Positions 35,653 through 43,479 are shown, counted from the first letter of the stretch. The stretch is DNA of 64,000 nucleotides from Parabacteroides sp. (GCA_019417325.1 DXVO01000019.1:62001-126000); one strand, 5' to 3'. Notes: generated by a model not told the origin, from the letters alone. Program-made: numbers and translations.

Positions 35653-36858
35653 TTATTTCCCCGTGTTGATGTATTGGATAGCTCGCTCCAACTGTGTATC
35701 ATTTCCATTGAGGAATTCAGTCTCATTGTATAGTGCTTCAATATCCGGAGTCAGACCGATACCTTCATAAATATTGCCGTCCAGATTTTTGGTTAATGAA
35801 GTGGATGTATATACCTGAAATGCTGCATTTTCAAAAGTCCCTGCATAACTGTCATTAAAAAAACCATTCAGTGGACCGTGTCCTCCCCAAGTACGTTCTC
35901 CTATAAGACATCCGTTAGGGAAAGCGCAGATTGCCATGGGCGTTATTTCTCCCATACTTACAGAATTAATATCAGCAAGTGCAACGATGGGGATTTTTTC
36001 AATATCTCTTTTTATTTGGAGTTGGAGTATGCTTTCGTCGTCCTTGGCACTGCTGGCAGGGTATAGAATTATAGGCGACCAAGGTGTATAATCCAATCTG
36101 CCCATACCATTTTTAGTACGAGTGTATCCAAAAGTGATTGGTTGGGAAACCAGCGGGGATAAAATGTAGTATATATCTGCCAGATATCCACCTCCGTTTG
36201 CTCTGGTATCGATAACAATTCCCTTTAAGTCTGAAACAGTTTCGATTAGATTGTAGAAGTTTAGAAGGGTTTCCGATACATCAGGATTATCCAGATTGGA
36301 TAGAATACGAAACGCACTTAAGCCTAAATATACAATATTGTTATCTATGCTATAGGAATAGATAGTCATATCTTCACTGTATCCGTATTTAAAGTCTTTT
36401 ATACGTCCCTTTTTTTCATTTGTATTGATCGTATTAACCAGATCCTCTTCGGTGAAAAAGTGGTAATATTCTCTTTCTTTAACTTCTTGATACCCGGGAT
36501 AAATTTGCTCCCTAATTTGCCCATTTTCATCCTTTATGGATAAAACGAAATGATGATCTATAAGATTTTCAGTCATTTCTGTAAATAATTCTATAACAGT
36601 CATTGAGTCCTGACTGTTATAGAATTTCAGGTCTTGGAAACGGGGTTTGTATTCTCTGTAGACCGCATCCCAGTCTGTAGGGTCTACATCCCAGAAGGCA
36701 TAGCTGTAATTCATACCGTTCCAGAAAGATTCGAAAACATCATCCCAGGTGCTAAATAGTGTCTCATCATGTGGATTAAGTACGGCAGGGTTCTCTTCCC
36801 TGCAAGCGAACAATAGGGTACTTACTAATAGTACCAGCAATATTTTATAATGTTTCAT
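35653..36858 (-). CDS. S41-like protease lipoprotein lacking the usual lysine
   Basis: A 401-residue lipoprotein (lipobox LFAC). The N-terminal 140 residues are helical (VFESFWNGMNYSYAFWDVD), then comes an S41 core with VIDTRANGGGY and NSVSMGEITP, whose serine at about 301 fits the nucleophile. The block that normally carries the catalytic lysine reads IGERTWGGHGP, with glycine (about 326) in the lysine place. No PDZ domain is clear. So it either uses another dyad, as some tricorn-like members do, or is inactive. It lies between an outer-membrane barrel gene and the 67-aa ORF, on the same strand. Confidence 0.85.
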   Translation of the reverse strand: MKHYKILLVLLVSTLLFACREENPAVLNPHDETLFSTWDDVFESFWNGMNYSYAFWDVDPTDWDAVYREYKPRFQDLKFYNSQDSMTVIELFTEMTENLIDHHFVLSIKDENGQIREQIYPGYQEVKEREYYHFFTEEDLVNTINTNEKKGRIKDFKYGYSEDMTIYSYSIDNNIVYLGLSAFRILSNLDNPDVSETLLNFYNLIETVSDLKGIVIDTRANGGGYLADIYYILSPLVSQPITFGYTRTKNGMGRLDYTPWSPIILYPASSAKDDESILQLQIKRDIEKIPIVALADINSVSMGEITPMAICAFPNGCLIGERTWGGHGPLNGFFNDSYAGTFENAAFQVYTSTSLTKNLDGNIYEGIGLTPDIEALYNETEFLNGNDTQLERAIQYINTGK

Positions 36859-36895
36859 TTGTTTTTATGTATTTATGTTGAATATTCGGTTTAGT

Positions 36896-37618
36896 TTATT
36901 TCTTCTTGTTCCAGTCTCCCAAAGTGAACATGCAACCTACCTGTAAGGTGAACGTATCATTATAACGGTGTACCTGGTTCAACATATAATTTTTTTGTAA
37001 ATCAGTCAATCCTCGGTAATAGCGTCCTTCTATCAAAAGTTGGATTCCCGGAGTTAGTTGGTATTGTAGACCCAGGCCTGTCATCAATCCTCCGTCGAAG
37101 CGATTGTCCCGGCGTGAATCAAAAGGTGCTTTTTCATCGAAATGATAAGGAGCCATGTCCTGCCAATCTATAATATCATAAAAGTATTGGCTTTGGTTTC
37201 CCTTTGTTTTGCTCGAAGTCCAATAGCCGGCATAAGCCCCTGCATTAATAAAACCTCTCAGCTTTTCGCTTCCAAATGAGAAATGAGCATAAACGGGTAG
37301 TTGTATAAATCCGTTTCTCGTATCACTTTGTATATTCTTGTACATTCCACTCCGGAACGAGGAATAATTTTTTTGTGCAAACGACAAATCTGCTTGCAAA
37401 GCAAACCAGTTAACAAACTCATATTGCACAGGTATGCCAACAGTAAAACCTCCAAGGGCATCGTAATTCCTGTCGTAGGCATATCCGGATGCCGTAGCCA
37501 GGCTGTTGTGTGTATAACCGGCTTGTACGCCGACTTTCCATTGTGCCGAAGCCGTGGAAATATGGAAGGCAAATGATATAAATGCCATCCATTTTAAGTA
37601 AGTTATTAGATTCTTCAT
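36896..37618 (-). CDS. PorT-like outer-membrane beta-barrel protein
   Basis: A 240-residue protein with a signal peptide cut near ISTASAQ. The mature part opens with WKVGVQAGYTHN and repeats amphipathic strands ending in aromatic residues (VQYEFVNWFALQADLSFAQKNY, given here as its end LQADLSFAQ, and GLGLQYQLTPGIQLLIEG). It ends with VGCMFTLG. This is the outer-membrane-protein beta-barrel (OMP_b-brl_2 / PorT-like) pattern, probably 8 to 10 strands. The role is unknown. It is 38 bp upstream of the S41-like gene and probably in one operon with it. Confidence 0.82.
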   Translation of the reverse strand: MKNLITYLKWMAFISFAFHISTASAQWKVGVQAGYTHNSLATASGYAYDRNYDALGGFTVGIPVQYEFVNWFALQADLSFAQKNYSSFRSGMYKNIQSDTRNGFIQLPVYAHFSFGSEKLRGFINAGAYAGYWTSSKTKGNQSQYFYDIIDWQDMAPYHFDEKAPFDSRRDNRFDGGLMTGLGLQYQLTPGIQLLIEGRYYRGLTDLQKNYMLNQVHRYNDTFTLQVGCMFTLGDWNKKK

Positions 37619-37699
37619 ATTAAAAAATATAAGTGAGTGTATTTGTTGCGAAGTTTTTCAAATCGGTTATTTCTTATGGTTGTGTTCTTTTGGAAAGAA

Positions 37700-37731
37700 A
37701 AGGACTGCCAAAATCAGTTCTGACAGTCCTT
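37700..37731 (-). terminator. Terminator between the two envelope operons
   Basis: AAGGACTG pairs with CAGTCCTT; on the minus strand it is followed by TTTCTTT. It separates the lipocalin-like gene from the PorT-like gene downstream. Confidence 0.7.
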
Positions 37732-37748
37732 GAGATTTAATATGTTTA

Positions 37749-38108
37749 TTATTTTACTTTTTTACAGATTATTGTTTGATTGTCAATTGTAAGTGTAAGT
37801 ATATTATCCTTTAAGGTATAGTGTCCGATAGGTCCTTTTTTAAAGATAATACGCTTTCCATCCATAGTATATGTATCAGTTTCTGAACTTATGAGTTTAT
37901 ACTTATCCGATTCAGGGATATATATTTCAATTTTGAATGAACCATTTGAATCAAAAGTTACTACAACTTTCCCGGAAGCATCAATGGCCTCCCAAGAACC
38001 GACAAGTTCTGAATCAATCCTTGTTTTATTATCTTCATCATCTTTTGAGCAGGAAGAGAATAGCATCATTGGTAGCATTACCAACATAATCATTAAAATC
38101 TTTTTCAT
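37749..38108 (-). CDS. Lipocalin-like lipoprotein, 119 aa
   Basis: A lipoprotein signal with lipobox FSSC is followed by an acidic linker (SKDDEDNK). The small beta-rich domain starts ELVGSWEAID, the GxW-type opening of lipocalin-like domains common in Bacteroidetes. It continues with alternating strands (VTFDSNGSFKIEIY, TYTMDGKRIIFKKG, LTLTIDNQTIICKK). Ligand unknown. It is 20 bp after the barrel gene at 38129-38674 and probably co-transcribed. Confidence 0.78.
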   Translation of the reverse strand: MKKILMIMLVMLPMMLFSSCSKDDEDNKTRIDSELVGSWEAIDASGKVVVTFDSNGSFKIEIYIPESDKYKLISSETDTYTMDGKRIIFKKGPIGHYTLKDNILTLTIDNQTIICKKVK

Positions 38109-38128
38109 TGTTATATTTTTTTAGATCG

Positions 38129-38674
38129 TTAATAAAAGCAAGTAAATTTCAATGTGAAGGCTGAGTTATTCAGCGAAACATTATTTTTTCCAATTGCTTG
38201 GTAGTCATAACCGATAGAAAGTCCTAATGCTTCCCCGTTATCTTTTAGGTTATAAGCATAACCAATATTAGGAGAAAAGTATAAACCTGTGAATGATGTA
38301 TTAAGGTAATCAGACTCTGTAAATCCATAACCGATTTTAGCAAGTACAAACGGAGTAAACCCTTTTGTTGATTTCAACCTATACCAGCCTGAAACAAGTA
38401 TCTGATGGGTGTAAGCTGAATTTGCCTGAAACAAAGGATCATAAGCATGGATTCCATAACCAATACCAATATTTGCTTTGGGATTAAACCTGTAGCCAAT
38501 AACTTGAGCTTGTACTCCAAGATAGCTTGCACTTTCATCTCCTAAGGCAAATCCCCATCCCAATTGTCCTTCACTAAAAAAAGTGATTCCTTTTTCTTTT
38601 TGTGCATTTACATGCATGCATCCAACCAATGTAACTAATGTACATAAGCACCAAATAAACAATTGTCTTTTCAT
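38129..38674 (-). CDS. Small outer-membrane beta-barrel protein, 181 aa
   Basis: The signal peptide is cut near MHVNAQ. The mature part is a set of amphipathic strands rich in Gly and aromatic residues (QLGWGFALGDES, NIGIGYGIHAYDP, ILVSGWYRL, GLYFSPNIGYAYNL) and ends TLKFTCFY with a terminal aromatic, as needed for barrel insertion. Probably eight strands. The function is unknown. It is the first gene of a two-gene leftward unit with the lipocalin-like lipoprotein. Confidence 0.75.
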   Translation of the reverse strand: MKRQLFIWCLCTLVTLVGCMHVNAQKEKGITFFSEGQLGWGFALGDESASYLGVQAQVIGYRFNPKANIGIGYGIHAYDPLFQANSAYTHQILVSGWYRLKSTKGFTPFVLAKIGYGFTESDYLNTSFTGLYFSPNIGYAYNLKDNGEALGLSIGYDYQAIGKNNVSLNNSAFTLKFTCFY

Positions 38675-38863
38675 TTTAAATGAGTTTAAATTTGTAATAT
38701 GTTTGTTACTGTAATGATATGAAACTTTCCCCTATTATTATATATATAAATATTTTGTATATTTTTATCTTATATTGCATTTTTTATAATGAATGATATT
38801 AATGGGATATAATGATAATATTGTATTTCTTCAATCTTTGTTGTATTCTTATAAAGGCTAAAA

Positions 38864-38875
38864 AAACGTTCGTTT
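38864..38875. promoter_or_regulatory. Dyad AAACG-TT-CGTTT, possible operator
   Basis: Five-bp arms around a 2-nt spacer. The same arms form the core of the larger palindrome 147 bp to the right, so one DNA-binding protein may use both. Confidence 0.45.
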
Positions 38876-38959
38876 ATGTTAGTCATATTATTAAAAATTA
38901 ATTACACGGCGGAATAGGTTTTTCAAAATTCAAATTATTTGATAATCTTGATGTTATTG

Positions 38960-38991
38960 TTTGGCTATTAGAAAAAAGGAAATTATCTTTG
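38960..38991 (+). promoter_or_regulatory. Consensus Bacteroides promoter
   Basis: TTTG at 38960-38963, a 20-nt spacer and TATCTTTG at 38984-38991 match both boxes exactly. Transcription should begin near 38998, just before the 36-bp palindrome. Confidence 0.75.
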
Positions 38992-39010
38992 CGACCAGAA
39001 ACGATGAGAT

Positions 39011-39046
39011 AATGACAAAAATAAACGAACGTTTATTTTTGTCATT
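39011..39046. promoter_or_regulatory. 36-bp palindrome, possible operator or attenuator
   Basis: Two perfect 17-bp arms (39011-39027 and 39030-39046) are separated by AA. As DNA this is a long operator-like dyad; as RNA it would fold with a 6-nt CGAACG loop and is followed by TGTTTTTA, so it could also end a short transcript. Confidence 0.6.
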
Positions 39047-39183
39047 TGTTTTTATGTATAGATTTGATATTTAGCGATTTAAATATTTTCTCGGCCAATA
39101 AGCCGATATCTTTGCTTCCACTTGGACTTTTTGCATGTATACTTCAAATATCTGCAATAGCAGCCAACAAATACTGAAATAAA

Positions 39184-39215
39184 TTTATCTCTTATCTTCT
39201 TTGTCGTTACCTTTG
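39184..39215 (+). promoter_or_regulatory. Promoter for the glycosyltransferase operon
   Basis: TTTA at 39184-39187, a 20-nt spacer and TACCTTTG at 39208-39215. The leader to the ATG at 39236 would be only about 14 nt. Confidence 0.6.
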
Positions 39216-39235
39216 TAACATTACAGTAATACATT

Positions 39236-40699
39236 ATGAAGAAGATAAATTGTTTTATTCCCTATATTTCCCAGGCTCAGGCAGATGCCACTGTCAGGCA
39301 GTTGAAAAGCGAGCCTTGTATAAACAAGATTTATTTGTTATCCCAAGTATCCGGTTCGGAAGCGCCGGACGAATGTGAGTTGCTGGAGATAGAAAATAGA
39401 AATGCCACTGCTACATTCCGGGCGATTGCCACACATGCAGATACAGCCTATACATTATTATATATAAAGCATACAACATTGGAACTTGGGCAATTTGCCT
39501 TGGAGCGGATGCTTGCCATAGCTGGCGATACAAAAGCCGGAATGCTGTATGCCGACTATTACCAGGTAAACGAAGGCCAATCTAAACCATCTCCGGTGAT
39601 TGATTATCAAAAAGGTAGCCTACGTGACGATTTTAATTTCGGTTCCGTGCTATTATTTAATTCTGCCGTTTTGAAGCAAGCGGTAGCTGCAATGGATACT
39701 GACTATCGTTTTGCCGGGTTGTATGACCTGCGTTTACGTGTCTCCGAACTGTCTGAACTGGTACACATAAATGAATACCTTTATTCGGAAGTGGCGGATG
39801 ATACCCGCAAGAGCGGGGAGAAGCTGTTCGATTACGTTGACCCGAAAAACCGGACAGTGCAGATAGAAATGGAAACGGTATGTACCGCATACCTCAAACG
39901 TGTAGGAGGCTATCTGCCTCCGGTCTTCGAGCCCATAACTTTCGATGCCGGCAAATTTGAGTATGAGGCATCCGTTATTATCCCGGTACGCAACCGTATA
40001 CGGACCATAGAAGATGCAATCCGTTCGGTTCTTACCCAACAGGCAGCTTTTAAATTTAATCTGATCATCATTGATAATCATTCAACGGACGGGACATCCG
40101 AAGCTATCGATAAATATACTTTGGATAAACGGGTGCTTCATATCATACCGGACCGGAAAGATTTGGGGATCGGTGGTTGCTGGAATACCGGTATACATCA
40201 TCCGTCCTGTGGAAAGTTTGCCGTGCAGCTGGACAGCGACGATGTATACAGCGGTCCTGATACTTTGCAAAAGATTGTGGATGCCTTTTATGAACAGAAT
40301 TGTGCAATGGTAGTGGGTACTTACCGGATGACGGATTTCCGGATGAATGAAATTCCGCCGGGTGTTATCGACCATAAAGAATGGACACCGGATAACGGCC
40401 GTAATAATGCATTGCGTATCAACGGGCTGGGGGCACCGCGTGCTTTTTATACTCCGGTATTGCGTCGTATCAACCTGCCGAATACCAGTTATGGTGAAGA
40501 TTATGCGTTGGGTCTGCGTATTTGCCGGAACTGGCAGATTGGACGTGTATATGATGTCCTTTACCTCTGTCGTCGCTGGGAAGATAATTCCGATGCCGCA
40601 CTCGATATTGTGAAAGTGAATAACTATAATACTTATAAGGATCGTATTCGTACCTGGGAACTTCAGGCACGGATGCTCTTAAATCAACAAAACGTATGA
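39236..40699 (+). CDS. Two-domain family 2 glycosyltransferase
   Basis: A 487-residue cytoplasmic protein. The C-terminal domain is a clear GT2: YEASVIIPVRNRIRTIEDAI from about residue 242, IIIDNHSTDGT, and the DSDD metal-binding motif at 333-336 in VQLDSDDVYSG. The N-terminal 230 residues also look like a GT-A fold (opening KKINCFIPYISQ, with LLYIKHTTLELG) but lack a DxD, so they may be a degenerate or partner domain. Donor and acceptor are unknown. The stop codon overlaps the next gene start by four bases (ATGA), showing translational coupling. Confidence 0.88.
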   Translation: MKKINCFIPYISQAQADATVRQLKSEPCINKIYLLSQVSGSEAPDECELLEIENRNATATFRAIATHADTAYTLLYIKHTTLELGQFALERMLAIAGDTKAGMLYADYYQVNEGQSKPSPVIDYQKGSLRDDFNFGSVLLFNSAVLKQAVAAMDTDYRFAGLYDLRLRVSELSELVHINEYLYSEVADDTRKSGEKLFDYVDPKNRTVQIEMETVCTAYLKRVGGYLPPVFEPITFDAGKFEYEASVIIPVRNRIRTIEDAIRSVLTQQAAFKFNLIIIDNHSTDGTSEAIDKYTLDKRVLHIIPDRKDLGIGGCWNTGIHHPSCGKFAVQLDSDDVYSGPDTLQKIVDAFYEQNCAMVVGTYRMTDFRMNEIPPGVIDHKEWTPDNGRNNALRINGLGAPRAFYTPVLRRINLPNTSYGEDYALGLRICRNWQIGRVYDVLYLCRRWEDNSDAALDIVKVNNYNTYKDRIRTWELQARMLLNQQNV

Positions 40700-41628
40700 A
40701 CGAATTACAACAGCAGGTTGAAGACTTGCAGCGGTATCAGTTATCCGATTGGAAATTAGCGAGTGATAATTATGCAGCATTGGGACAGACGCAAACCCGC
40801 ATGTTTGAAGTGAATGATTTCCACATTATCTTACAATATAATCCGGAACGGATACGTTCTTCTGCTGCTAAAATAGATGCGGCTTCTTTACAAAAGCGTC
40901 CTTGTTTCTTTTGTAACCGCCCGGAAGAGCAGCAGAGTATCCCTTACCGTGATTCTTTCAGAATACTGGTCAATCCGTATCCTATATTTGAGAAACATCT
41001 CACAGTGCCGGCTCTTTGGCACGACAAACAGCAGATTTTGCCTTATTATGAAGATATGCTTTCTTTAGCAGCCGATTTCCCCGATTATGTTATTTTTTAT
41101 AATGGCCCTAAATGTGGCGCTTCCGCTCCGGACCATATGCACTTCCAGGCAGTGGGAGCAGGTTCTTTGCCGATTGAATGGAATTGGACGAAAGCTCTCA
41201 AGGAAATTGTTTGGAGAGGGGAGGCTACCACACTTTATGTATTGTATGATTTTCTGTGTCCTGTGTTTATGTTAGCTTCCAGCAACAGAAATGAGGCCGT
41301 TGAGACATTTGAAATGTTGTATGCTCAGCTGGAAATAAAAGAAGGGGATTATGAACCGATGATGAATGTTGTAACCTGGATGGAAGAAAATGTATGGTAC
41401 TCGTTTATTTTTCCTCGCAAGGAGTTGCGTCCGTCTTGCTTCTATGCCGTAGAACCGGATAATATCCTGATTAGCCCGGCAACCGTGGAGATGGCGGGTT
41501 TCTTTGTTGCTCCACTGGAAAAGGATTTTCAGAAGATAACAGCTAAAGACCTTGAATGTATATTGAAAGAAGTTGCGATTACAAAAGAACAAAAAGATGA
41601 AATAGTCCGTAAAATAAGAGCATTATGA
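40696..41628 (+). CDS. DUF4922 / HIT-like nucleotidyltransferase or phosphorylase
   Basis: A 310-residue soluble protein that resembles the Ap4A-phosphorylase / galactose-1-phosphate uridylyltransferase part of the HIT superfamily. It has RPCFFCNRPEEQ (a CxxC near residue 70) and NPYPIFEKHLTVP. The active-site block is KCGASAPDHMHFQAVG, with HxHxQ in place of HxHxH, as in the branched Ap4A phosphorylases. Such enzymes transfer NMP groups or split nucleotide sugars. Its four-base overlaps with a glycosyltransferase and a transporter suggest a shared sugar pathway. The family name is from recognition, not a search. Confidence 0.78.
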   Translation: MNELQQQVEDLQRYQLSDWKLASDNYAALGQTQTRMFEVNDFHIILQYNPERIRSSAAKIDAASLQKRPCFFCNRPEEQQSIPYRDSFRILVNPYPIFEKHLTVPALWHDKQQILPYYEDMLSLAADFPDYVIFYNGPKCGASAPDHMHFQAVGAGSLPIEWNWTKALKEIVWRGEATTLYVLYDFLCPVFMLASSNRNEAVETFEMLYAQLEIKEGDYEPMMNVVTWMEENVWYSFIFPRKELRPSCFYAVEPDNILISPATVEMAGFFVAPLEKDFQKITAKDLECILKEVAITKEQKDEIVRKIRAL

Positions 41629-42929
41629 AATGTAAACCCACGTTAAATAAAACCATTTCACCTTGGTACTGGGTGCCATCCTTGTATTTTGCCCAGGGAA
41701 TACCTTATGTGGCAGTAATGATAATAGCCGTGCTGATGTATAAACAGATGGGATTGTCTAATACCGATGTCGCCCTGTATACCAGTTGGCTTAATCTGCC
41801 CTGGGTGATTAAGCCTTTGTGGAGCCCGTTTATCGATTTGCTGAAAACGAAGCGTTGGTGGATCGTTACCATGCAGTTAGTGATAGGTGCAGGTTTGGCG
41901 GCTGTGGCATTTTCCATCCCGACTCCGTTTTTTATTCAGGCTACTTTGGCGGCATTCTGGTTGTTGGCATTCAGTTCGGCAACGCATGATATAGCAGCGG
42001 ATGGTTTTTATATGCTGGCTTTGGATTCGCACGAACAGGCATTCTTTGTGGGGATACGCAGCACCTTCTACCGGATAGCAACTATTGCAGGGCAGGGGGT
42101 ACTTGTTATTTTTGTCGGTTTCTTGCTGAACAGGACAAATGATTTATCATTCACCTGGTCTGTTGCCTTTTTTATACTGACAGGTATATTCCTGGCTTTA
42201 TTTGTATATCATTTTTTTATTTTGCCTGTACCGGATACGGACAAATCGAACCGCTCGGTAAAAGCCTCTTCTATTTTTAATGATTTCATAGGTACGTTTA
42301 TCTCTTTCTTTAAAAAGAAGCAAGCATTGGCTGGTATTCTGTTTATGCTGCTGTACCGTTTTCCGGAAGCTCAGTTGGCCAAATTGGTCATCCCTTTTCT
42401 GGTAGACCCGCGTGAAGCTGGCGGGTTAGGGTTGACCACTGTGGAAATCGGATTTGCTTATGGAACGGTGGGGACTATCGGTTTAATGTTGGGAGGAATT
42501 TTAGGCGGTATTGCAGCAGCTACGGGAGGATTGAAAAAATGGCTTTGGCCGATGGCTTTGGCTATTACGCTGCCGGACGCCGTATTTATTTATTTGAGTA
42601 TGGCTTTGCCGGAAAGTCTGCTGATGGTTAATGTTTGTGTGTTTATCGAACAGTTTGGATATGGCTTTGGATTTGCAGCTTATATGCTTTTCCTGATTTA
42701 TTACTCTGATGGGGAATATAAAACGGCACATTATGCCATTTGTACGGCTTTTATGGCTATGGGATTGATGCTTCCCGGCATGATTTCCGGCTGGCTGCAG
42801 GAACACTTAGGTTATGTAAATTTCTTCTGGTGGGTAATGGGTTGCTGTATTGTCACTCTGTTGGTTACCTCTTTCCTGAAAATTGACCCAGAATTTGGAA
42901 AAAAGAGTAAAAAAGAACTGGCAGATTAA
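41625..42929 (+). CDS. AmpG-like major facilitator transporter
   Basis: A 434-residue inner-membrane protein with about 12 membrane segments. The AmpG-type start is YWVPSLYFAQGIPYVAVM, followed by LNLPWVIKPLWSPFIDLL and THDIAADGFYM, motifs shared with muropeptide permeases. A loop at about residues 195-225 separates two six-helix halves. AmpG imports GlcNAc-anhydroMurNAc peptides in other Gram-negatives; that substrate is an inference here. Third gene of the overlapping operon (ATGA overlap with the DUF4922 gene). Confidence 0.85.
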   Translation: MKCKPTLNKTISPWYWVPSLYFAQGIPYVAVMIIAVLMYKQMGLSNTDVALYTSWLNLPWVIKPLWSPFIDLLKTKRWWIVTMQLVIGAGLAAVAFSIPTPFFIQATLAAFWLLAFSSATHDIAADGFYMLALDSHEQAFFVGIRSTFYRIATIAGQGVLVIFVGFLLNRTNDLSFTWSVAFFILTGIFLALFVYHFFILPVPDTDKSNRSVKASSIFNDFIGTFISFFKKKQALAGILFMLLYRFPEAQLAKLVIPFLVDPREAGGLGLTTVEIGFAYGTVGTIGLMLGGILGGIAAATGGLKKWLWPMALAITLPDAVFIYLSMALPESLLMVNVCVFIEQFGYGFGFAAYMLFLIYYSDGEYKTAHYAICTAFMAMGLMLPGMISGWLQEHLGYVNFFWWVMGCCIVTLLVTSFLKIDPEFGKKSKKELAD

Positions 42930-42949
42930 ACAGACAGAAAATAAATTTC

Positions 42950-42957
42950 TATATTTG
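42950..42957 (+). promoter_or_regulatory. -7 box before the cobalamin riboswitch
   Basis: TATATTTG matches TAnnTTTG and lies 3 bp before the predicted P1 stem, so transcription would start at the aptamer. The -33 box is poor. Confidence 0.5.
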
Positions 42958-42960
42958 TGC

Positions 42961-43206
42961 ATGCATTGTTCCTGATTCGCTTTCTGCGGAAAAGGATTAA
43001 AAGGGAATCGGGTGGAAATCCCGGACAGTCCCGCTGCTGTGAACTTCATTAACGGATTGGGCAACACTTAAAGCCACTGACGTAGGAGTTGACAATGGAC
43101 AAATGAGAAAAGACAGATATGACTGTCAATTATCAACTGTCAACAGTCAACTGAAAAGTTGGGAAGGCGTTCATTCCGGAAGTAAGTCAGAAGACCTGCA
43201 AGGCAT
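42961..43206 (+). ncRNA. Cobalamin riboswitch with an enlarged variable arm
   Basis: The conserved parts appear in order: P1 (ATGCATTG with CAAGGCAT, 7 of 8 pairs), AAAAGGGAATCGGGTGGAAATCCCGG, given here by its core GGGTGGAAATCC, then ACAGTCCCGCTGCTGTGA, AGCCACTG, GGGAAGGCG and AAGTCAGAAGACCTGC. About 80 nt stand between AGCCACTG and GGGAAGGCG where a short arm is usual; this insert is mostly TGTCAA/TTGACA repeat. The RNA binds adenosylcobalamin or a related form and switches off downstream genes. Confidence 0.93.
43087..43153. repeat. TGTCAA/TTGACA repeat inside the riboswitch
   Basis: Alternating TTGACA and TGTCAA words (GTTGACAATGGAC on the left, GTCAACTGTCAAC-type words on the right) can pair with each other as an extended stem. 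It matches the repeat at 27943-27968 in reverse orientation. Confidence 0.7.
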
Positions 43207-43246
43207 ATTTTTTCAACGGCTTCGAGGAAAGGCCGGAAGAGAACAA

Positions 43247-43318
43247 ATGATGTCTTCACAACAGCTTCAATTATTCTTTTATTCCAGTTTCCCCATAAGC
43301 CCGATGATTCGTTTTTAA
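43247..43318 (+). other. 23-codon frame after the riboswitch, possibly a gene remnant
   Basis: ATG at 43247 is preceded by CGAGGAAAGGCCGGAAGAG, which looks like the ribosome-site end of a riboswitch expression platform. The frame reads MMSSQQLQLFFYSS and stops after 23 residues. It may be the cut-down start of the original riboswitch target, a leader peptide, or chance. Confidence 0.4.
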
Positions 43319-43344
43319 TTATTTTGCCATAATAATTAGGAAAA

Positions 43345-43394
43345 GAAGCATGAATCGACTTACGGGATGAGCTCCGTAAAGAGGTTCATGCTTT
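43345..43394 (+). terminator. Nested hairpin, possible attenuator
   Basis: AAGCATGAA pairs perfectly with TTCATGCTT, and TTACGG with CCGTAA inside. TCCTTTTG follows. It may end transcripts from the riboswitch promoter, though the T run is short. Confidence 0.5.
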
Positions 43395-43479
43395 CCTTTT
43401 GTATCGGTTGAACACTTGTATATCAATATTTGTTTTTTATCTGAAAAGTGCGTTTATTTGTATCACATTAATTAAGAAA

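Larger units (their letters stand above)
38675..39235. other. Gene-free region with promoters and a palindrome (561 bp)
   Basis: AT-rich, with no open frame worth calling. It contains the dyad AAACG-TT-CGTTT at 38864-38875, a consensus promoter at 38960-38991, a 36-bp palindrome at 39011-39046 with the same AAACG-N2-CGTTT core, and a second promoter at 39184-39215 just before the glycosyltransferase gene. The first promoter lacks an obvious gene of its own, so a short RNA or long leader is possible. Confidence 0.6.
42930..43479. other. Leader region with a cobalamin riboswitch (550 bp)
   Basis: The region holds a promoter, the riboswitch aptamer, a 23-codon reading frame at 43247-43318 with an upstream purine-rich site, a structured hairpin at 43345-43394 and the start of a PorT-like gene. 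No cobalamin gene is found. Confidence 0.7.

Noticed and set aside
34016..39235. CRISPR array or cas genes near the Card1-like gene
   Set aside because: I looked for regularly spaced 25-40 bp repeats and for Cas proteins and found none; the only repeats nearby are single palindromes.
43103..43318. 71-aa frame through the cobalamin riboswitch
   Set aside because: Most of it is aptamer and repeat RNA; only the last 23 codons after the ribosome-site-like segment deserve mention.
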